Source: Tannerella sp. (lineage in GTDB: Bacteria; Bacteroidota; Bacteroidia; Bacteroidales; Tannerellaceae). From it: a stretch of 11,121 nt of DNA. This document shows positions 7,088-11,121 of the stretch, piece by piece (position 1 is the first letter of the stretch; every line of letters starts with the position of its first letter). Location of the stretch: assembly GCA_031289445.1 (NCBI GenBank), contig JAITPL010000184.1, forward strand, positions 1 through 11,121, written 5' to 3'. The position numbers and the translations under genes were made by a program. The notes under the pieces were generated by a model. The model did not search any database. It had not been told where the DNA came from and saw only the letters and a program-made list of their open reading frames with translations.

Positions 7088-9115
7088 ATGAAAAAAACAA
7101 CAGTCATATCTTTCTTATGCGTGTTGCTGACAGCCTTTTTGATAGTATTCTTTGCGCCTCGCGAAGGCAAGTTTCGCTATCAATTCCACGAAGGCAAACC
7201 ATGGCAGTACGGACTGCTTACGGCGCCTCACGACTTCCCTGTTTACAAGGAAGCGAGCGAGATTGAGGCCGCCAAAGACAGCATACGCAAAAAGTTCGAG
7301 CCTTATTTCCGCTTCAACGATGACGACGAGCGGGTGAGACTCGAAGAATGGTCGTTCCACAAGTCGATGCTCGCCGAGCAGGGCATTTCGACTGTCGTGC
7401 TCGACTATATAGACCGCAGTTTGACGAATATTTATCGCGCAGGTATAGCTTCGACAGCCGACCTCGACGATATGAAAAAGGAAAACCGACAGCGCATCAA
7501 CGTGCTCACCAACAGCATGGCCGAAGTGCGCAATCTGGCGACAATCCACTCCGTAAAGACCGCCTACCAGACGATTATCGACAAAGCGCCCGCACACGTG
7601 AAGAACGACAGGCTTGCAGAGTGTAATATCAACGAGTTTCTGGCCGAAAACCTGATTTACGACCCCGAAACATCTGCCAAGATACTCGACGACCGCTTGC
7701 AGCATCTGCCTTTGTCGAACGGCATGGTGCAGGAAGGCGAACGGATTGTCGATAGGGGCGAAGTGATTGACGCTCATATTTATAGCATACTGCGCTCGCT
7801 CAAGACCGTCTATGAGGCCAAATCGGGCGGCACACAGCGGCACAACATAATATTCATCGGACAGTTCATACTTATTTTTGCCATTCTGATCTGTCTGGGG
7901 TTTTATTTCAAAACCTTCTACAGGAAAATTTTCTACTCTTACAAAGACCTCGCCTTCTTTCTGCTCTGCGTGCTTTCCACATGCTTACTCTCGGAAATAT
8001 GCGTCAAATACAGTCTGCTCAACATTTATATACTGCCTTTCGCGATTATCCCCATCGTTATCCGCATCTTTTTCGACTCGCACACAGCCCTGTTTACGCA
8101 TCTTGTTACCGTCATTATATGTTCGCTGACAGCCCTGTTTCCATACGAGTTCCTGCTGCTTCAATCCATGGCGGGCATAGTGGTGGTAATCAGCCTCAAA
8201 GACCTCTCGCAACGCTCGCAACTCTTCGGCTGTTCGCTGCTTGTAGCCCTCACCTACGCCATTCTCTACCTTAGTCTGGCGCTGTTTCAGGAAAGCAGCT
8301 TCGGCAAGATAAACTGGGATATGATGCTCTATTTCGGCATCAACTTTATACTGCTGATGTTCTCCTACGTTCTTATCTATATCCTTGAAAAGATTTTCGG
8401 ATATATCTCGCCCATCACTCTGGTAGAGCTGTCGAACATCAATACTCCGTTGCTCAAACGGCTGTCGGAGGAGGCGCCGGGCACTTTCCAGCACTCGCTG
8501 CAAGTATCTATCCTGGCTTCCGAAGCGGCTCAAAAGGTTGGCGCCAATGCCCAGCTGATACGTACCGGCGCTCTGTATCACGACATCGGCAAACTGTATA
8601 ACCCGGTGTATTTCACCGAAAATCAACAGAACGGAATGGAAAATCCTCACAACAAACTGTCGCTCAAAGAGAGCGCCCAGAAAATTATAGCGCATGTGGC
8701 CGAAGGCGTCAAACTTGCCGAAAAAGAAGGGCTGCCGAAGGATATTATCGAGTTTATTCCCACACATCACGGCAAAGGTATCACCAAATCATTCTATAAC
8801 TCTTTCCGCAACGAGTTTCCGAATGTGCCGGTCTCGGTGGAAGATTTCACGTACCCCGGCACCAACCCCTCTACTAAAGAGACTGCTTTGCTGATGATGG
8901 CCGATTCGATAGAAGCAGCGTCGCGCAGTCTGCCCGAATATACCGACGAGAGCATCAAGGCACGGATTGACAAGATAATAGACAGTCAGATTGCCGACGG
9001 TCTGCTTAACAACGCGCCTCTGACTTTCAAGGATATCGGGGTTATCAAAAGCGTTTTCCTCGAAAGACTCAAAACTATCTATCATACGCGAATAAGCTAC
9101 CCGGAACTGAAATAA
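7088..9115 (+). CDS. pgpH: 7TM-HD domain phosphohydrolase, PgpH (YqfF) family, probable c-di-AMP phosphodiesterase
   Basis: The best-known relative, Listeria PgpH, hydrolyses cyclic di-AMP to pApA; activity here is inferred. The 675 residues follow the family order: N-terminal membrane segment (about 4-22), a large extracytoplasmic 7TMR-HDED domain (about 25-250), seven membrane segments (about 252-437), and a cytoplasmic HD domain (about 460-660). All expected metal ligands are present: His469 in FQHS, His498-Asp499 in YHDIGK, His536, His560-His561 in THHGKG, and Asp606 in MADSIEA. Length is near the roughly 700 of other members. ATG 7088 follows an A-rich leader and opens with MKK plus the first membrane helix. 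It is divergent from gltX. The gap to the downstream ABC exporter shows no convincing promoter or terminator, so the two may be cotranscribed. The family is certain, the substrate less so. Confidence 0.92.
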   Translation: MKKTTVISFLCVLLTAFLIVFFAPREGKFRYQFHEGKPWQYGLLTAPHDFPVYKEASEIEAAKDSIRKKFEPYFRFNDDDERVRLEEWSFHKSMLAEQGISTVVLDYIDRSLTNIYRAGIASTADLDDMKKENRQRINVLTNSMAEVRNLATIHSVKTAYQTIIDKAPAHVKNDRLAECNINEFLAENLIYDPETSAKILDDRLQHLPLSNGMVQEGERIVDRGEVIDAHIYSILRSLKTVYEAKSGGTQRHNIIFIGQFILIFAILICLGFYFKTFYRKIFYSYKDLAFFLLCVLSTCLLSEICVKYSLLNIYILPFAIIPIVIRIFFDSHTALFTHLVTVIICSLTALFPYEFLLLQSMAGIVVVISLKDLSQRSQLFGCSLLVALTYAILYLSLALFQESSFGKINWDMMLYFGINFILLMFSYVLIYILEKIFGYISPITLVELSNINTPLLKRLSEEAPGTFQHSLQVSILASEAAQKVGANAQLIRTGALYHDIGKLYNPVYFTENQQNGMENPHNKLSLKESAQKIIAHVAEGVKLAEKEGLPKDIIEFIPTHHGKGITKSFYNSFRNEFPNVPVSVEDFTYPGTNPSTKETALLMMADSIEAASRSLPEYTDESIKARIDKIIDSQIADGLLNNAPLTFKDIGVIKSVFLERLKTIYHTRISYPELK

Positions 9116-9178
9116 AGGTAGAAAGTAGAAGATAGAAGGTAGAAGATAGAAAGTAGAAATTGGAAAATGGAAATTGGA
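9116..9178 (+). repeat. 7-bp tandem repeat, nine copies, directly after the pgpH stop
   Basis: Nine heptamers follow each other without a break from the first base after TAA. The first six are of the form ARRTAGA (AGGTAGA, AAGTAGA, AGATAGA and repeats of these). The last three are AATTGGA, AAATGGA, AATTGGA, followed by a six-base partial (9179-9184). The plus strand is almost pure A/G with regular single Ts, and TAGA/TGGA steps recur every seven bases. Function is unknown. Confidence 0.85.
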
Positions 9179-9184
9179 AATGGA

Positions 9185-9266
9185 TTGCTTCGTGCCTCGC
9201 AATGACGGAAAGGTAGCGCCTCGCAGTGACAGGAAGGCAGCGCCCGCAACGGCGAGAAGGTAACCG
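9185..9266 (+). repeat. 24-bp degenerate tandem repeat with a TTGCTTCG...CGCAATGACG element
   Basis: Copies are at 9195-9218 and 9219-9242 (20 of 24 bases identical, both starting CCTCGCA and ending AGCG), with a weaker third at 9243-9266. The first copy joins the preceding ATTGCTTCGTG to give a string much like a dispersed intergenic repeat I recall from several bacterial genomes (GATTGCTTCG...CTCGCAATGACG). The remaining bases to 9333 are AT-rich leader for the ABC gene, in which I see no TAnnTTTG promoter. Confidence 0.65.
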
Positions 9267-9333
9267 GTCAATCCTTGATTATTTATATGAGATTAATATC
9301 AACAGAAAAGAAATTAAAAACAAAAAAGTTATA

Positions 9334-11121
9334 ATGAAAGACTTTATCAAGGTTTTGCGGCGGTTTGTGCCGCCTTACAAGAAGTATCTGCAAATGAACG
9401 TTGTGTTTAATATTTTGTCGGCTATCTTCAACGTGTTCTCGTTCGTCCTGATTATGCCTATCCTTGAGATACTTTTCAAGGTTGACAAAAAGGTCTATTC
9501 CTATATGGAATGGTCGTTTGAGTCGGCTTCGGGCGAGTGGTTGAATACTGTCGGCGAAGCGGTTAAAAACAACTTCTACTGGTATATCAACAACCTTATA
9601 GACACTCGCGGCGGCTCTTTCGCGCTGATTGCAATCGGCCTGGGAATGATTGTGATAGTGCTTTTAAAGGTGCTGACAATGTATCTGGCCTTCTACACCA
9701 TGATACCTATCCGCACAGGCGTAGTGAGAGACATCCGCAACAGCATCAACCGCAAGATTACCGAACTGCCGCTGAGTTTCTTCTCGGAAGAGCGCAAAGG
9801 CGACATCATTGCCCGCGTTTCGGGCGACGTCAACGAGATTGAAACCTCTATCATGAGTTCGCTCGACATGCTGTTCAAAAACCCCATCATGATTACGATT
9901 TACCTTGTCGCCATGCTGATTATCAGCTGGCAGCTGACGCTTTTCGTCCTTATCCTGCTGCCGGTTGCGGGCTACGTAATGGGACAGGTCGGCAAGGCTC
10001 TGAAGAAAAAGTCCCTGCTGGGGCAAAACCAGTGGGGAGCGCTGATGAGCAGGGTTGAAGAGACGCTTGGCGGACTGCGTATCATAAAGGCCTTCAATGC
10101 CGAAAAGAAGATACGTCAGGGATTCGAGGCTGCCGGCGAAGAGTTTCGGCATACCACCAACCGCATCTACCGCCGTCAGCAGCTGGCGCATCCTGCCAGC
10201 GAGTTTCTCGGCACGGCCACCATCGTCGTCATTCTCTGGTACGGCGGGACGCTGATTCTCGGCAACAACAGCCCTATCGACGCTTCCACCTTCATCTACT
10301 ATCTGGTGCTCTTCTACAGCATCATCAACCCCGCCAAAGACCTGAGCAAGGCTTCTTACGCCATTCAGAAAGGTCTGGCCTCGGTCGAGCGGGTAGATAA
10401 GATACTTGCCGCCGAAACCAATATCAAGTCGCCCGCAAATCCGCGACCGGTAACTTTCAACGAAGACATAACCTACAACGACGTCTGGTTCAAGTACGGC
10501 GCCGAGTGGGTGCTCAGGGGCATAAACCTGAAAGTCGCCAAAGGCAAGACCGTAGCGCTGGTAGGGCAGTCAGGCTCAGGCAAGAGCACGCTCGTTGACC
10601 TGCTGCCGAGGTTTTACGATGTGGACAGGGGCGTGATTGCCATCGACGGAGTAGATGTGCGCGAGACCTCGCTGCACGATTTGCGCGAGCTGATGGGCAA
10701 CGTCAATCAGGAAGCAATCCTTTTCAACGACACCTTCTTCAACAACATCGCCTTCGGCGTCGAGCAGGCCACGCCGCAGGAAGTCGAAGAGGCCGCCCGC
10801 ATTGCCAACGCGCACGATTTCATCGCGGCTTCCGAGAACGGCTATCAGACCAATATCGGCGACCGCGGCTGCAAGCTCTCCGGCGGTCAGCGGCAACGCA
10901 TCAGCATAGCCCGCGCCATACTGAAGAATCCGCCGGTGCTGATTCTCGACGAGGCTACGTCGGCTCTCGACACCGAATCCGAGCGCCTTGTGCAGGAAGC
11001 CCTCGAAAACCTTATGCGCAACCGCACAACCGTCGTCATAGCGCACCGCCTCTCGACCATCCGCAATGCCGACGAGATATGCGTGCTCCACGAAGGCGCC
11101 ATCGTCGAGCGCGGACGGCAC
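9334..11121 (+). CDS. msbA: MsbA-like ABC exporter (half-transporter with fused ATPase), cut by right window edge
   Basis: The frame was translated by hand: 596 codons from ATG 9334 to the edge with no stop. It has the exporter half-molecule plan, with six membrane helices (about 21-46, 96-122, a pair within 185-213, 290-310, 316-336) and then the nucleotide-binding domain from about residue 375. ATPase motifs are complete: Walker A GQSGSGKST (411-419), Q-loop Gln459, signature LSGGQ (515-519), Walker B VLILDE with Asp539-Glu540, D-loop SALD (543-546) and switch His571. MsbA proteins are usually 580-610 residues, so only about 10-20 residues are missing. MsbA flips core-lipid A across the inner membrane using ATP; the role here rests on family similarity and on lpxK and waaA in the same window. 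A multidrug exporter of the same family is the alternative. It may be cotranscribed with the HD gene. Confidence 0.9.
   Translation, partial: MKDFIKVLRRFVPPYKKYLQMNVVFNILSAIFNVFSFVLIMPILEILFKVDKKVYSYMEWSFESASGEWLNTVGEAVKNNFYWYINNLIDTRGGSFALIAIGLGMIVIVLLKVLTMYLAFYTMIPIRTGVVRDIRNSINRKITELPLSFFSEERKGDIIARVSGDVNEIETSIMSSLDMLFKNPIMITIYLVAMLIISWQLTLFVLILLPVAGYVMGQVGKALKKKSLLGQNQWGALMSRVEETLGGLRIIKAFNAEKKIRQGFEAAGEEFRHTTNRIYRRQQLAHPASEFLGTATIVVILWYGGTLILGNNSPIDASTFIYYLVLFYSIINPAKDLSKASYAIQKGLASVERVDKILAAETNIKSPANPRPVTFNEDITYNDVWFKYGAEWVLRGINLKVAKGKTVALVGQSGSGKSTLVDLLPRFYDVDRGVIAIDGVDVRETSLHDLRELMGNVNQEAILFNDTFFNNIAFGVEQATPQEVEEAARIANAHDFIAASENGYQTNIGDRGCKLSGGQRQRISIARAILKNPPVLILDEATSALDTESERLVQEALENLMRNRTTVVIAHRLSTIRNADEICVLHEGAIVERGRH

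Noticed and set aside
7985..8770. 261-codon minus-strand open frame opposite pgpH, and a similar one at 7115-7843
   Set aside because: Both are antisense to a complete 7TM-HD protein with all catalytic residues, and their products are charged, domain-free shadow sequences.
9116..9266. CRISPR-like array in the pgpH-msbA gap
   Set aside because: The units are 7 and 24 bp, contiguous and degenerate, with no unique spacers between them and no cas genes nearby.
9275..9302. TTGATT, 16-base spacer, TATCAA as a sigma70-like promoter for the ABC gene
   Set aside because: Bacteroidetes housekeeping promoters use TAnnTTTG, and in AT-rich leader DNA such a pair is expected by chance.
10576..11121. 181-codon minus-strand open frame at the right edge
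   Set aside because: It is antisense to the ATPase domain of the ABC exporter, whose motifs are complete in the plus frame.

Overview
The window looks like a chromosomal housekeeping segment from a member of the Bacteroidetes, most likely the order Bacteroidales. Three things point there: translated products that closely resemble Bacteroides/Parabacteroides proteins from memory (LpxK, the 67K-type SppA, class II aldolase, cysteine-free L31, PgpH-type HD protein); promoters of the Bacteroidetes form TAnnTTTG with a T-rich -33 element instead of E. coli-type -35/-10 boxes; and A-rich leaders without clear Shine-Dalgarno sequences. No database search was run, so genus is not assigned.

Layout, left to right. 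Positions 1-2392 (minus strand) hold sppA followed by the start of lpxK, overlapping by one base (TAGTG) and cut by the left window edge. Positions 2393-2650 carry the sppA promoter, a hairpin terminator for the aldolase transcript, and a 21-bp tandem repeat. Positions 2651-3646 (minus) are a class II fructose-bisphosphate aldolase gene. A divergent promoter region separates it from rpmE2 (ribosomal protein L31, type B; plus strand, 3822-4079). A short convergent gap (4080-4219) contains a nested inverted repeat that looks like a dispersed element. Positions 4220-6985 (minus) are a gltX-waaA operon. A second divergent promoter region (6986-7087) leads to a 675-residue 7TM-HD phosphohydrolase of the PgpH family (plus, 7088-9115). 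After a repeat-filled gap comes an MsbA-like ABC exporter (plus, from 9334) that runs off the right edge about a dozen residues before its expected end.

Functionally, three genes belong to consecutive late steps of lipid A/LPS core assembly: LpxK (4'-kinase), WaaA (Kdo transfer) and the MsbA-like flippase. SppA and the PgpH-type protein are membrane-associated, for signal-peptide turnover and probably c-di-AMP breakdown. GltX, L31 and aldolase are core metabolism and translation.

I see no mobile element, CRISPR array, RNA gene or clearly new multi-gene system. The most interesting signals are non-coding or cryptic: a 37-codon reading frame in phase with the aldolase gene, directly after its UAG stop, that would encode five coiled-coil heptads; a 7-bp tandem repeat beginning at the first base after the pgpH stop; a 24-bp repeat beside it; and a nested inverted repeat between rpmE2 and waaA.
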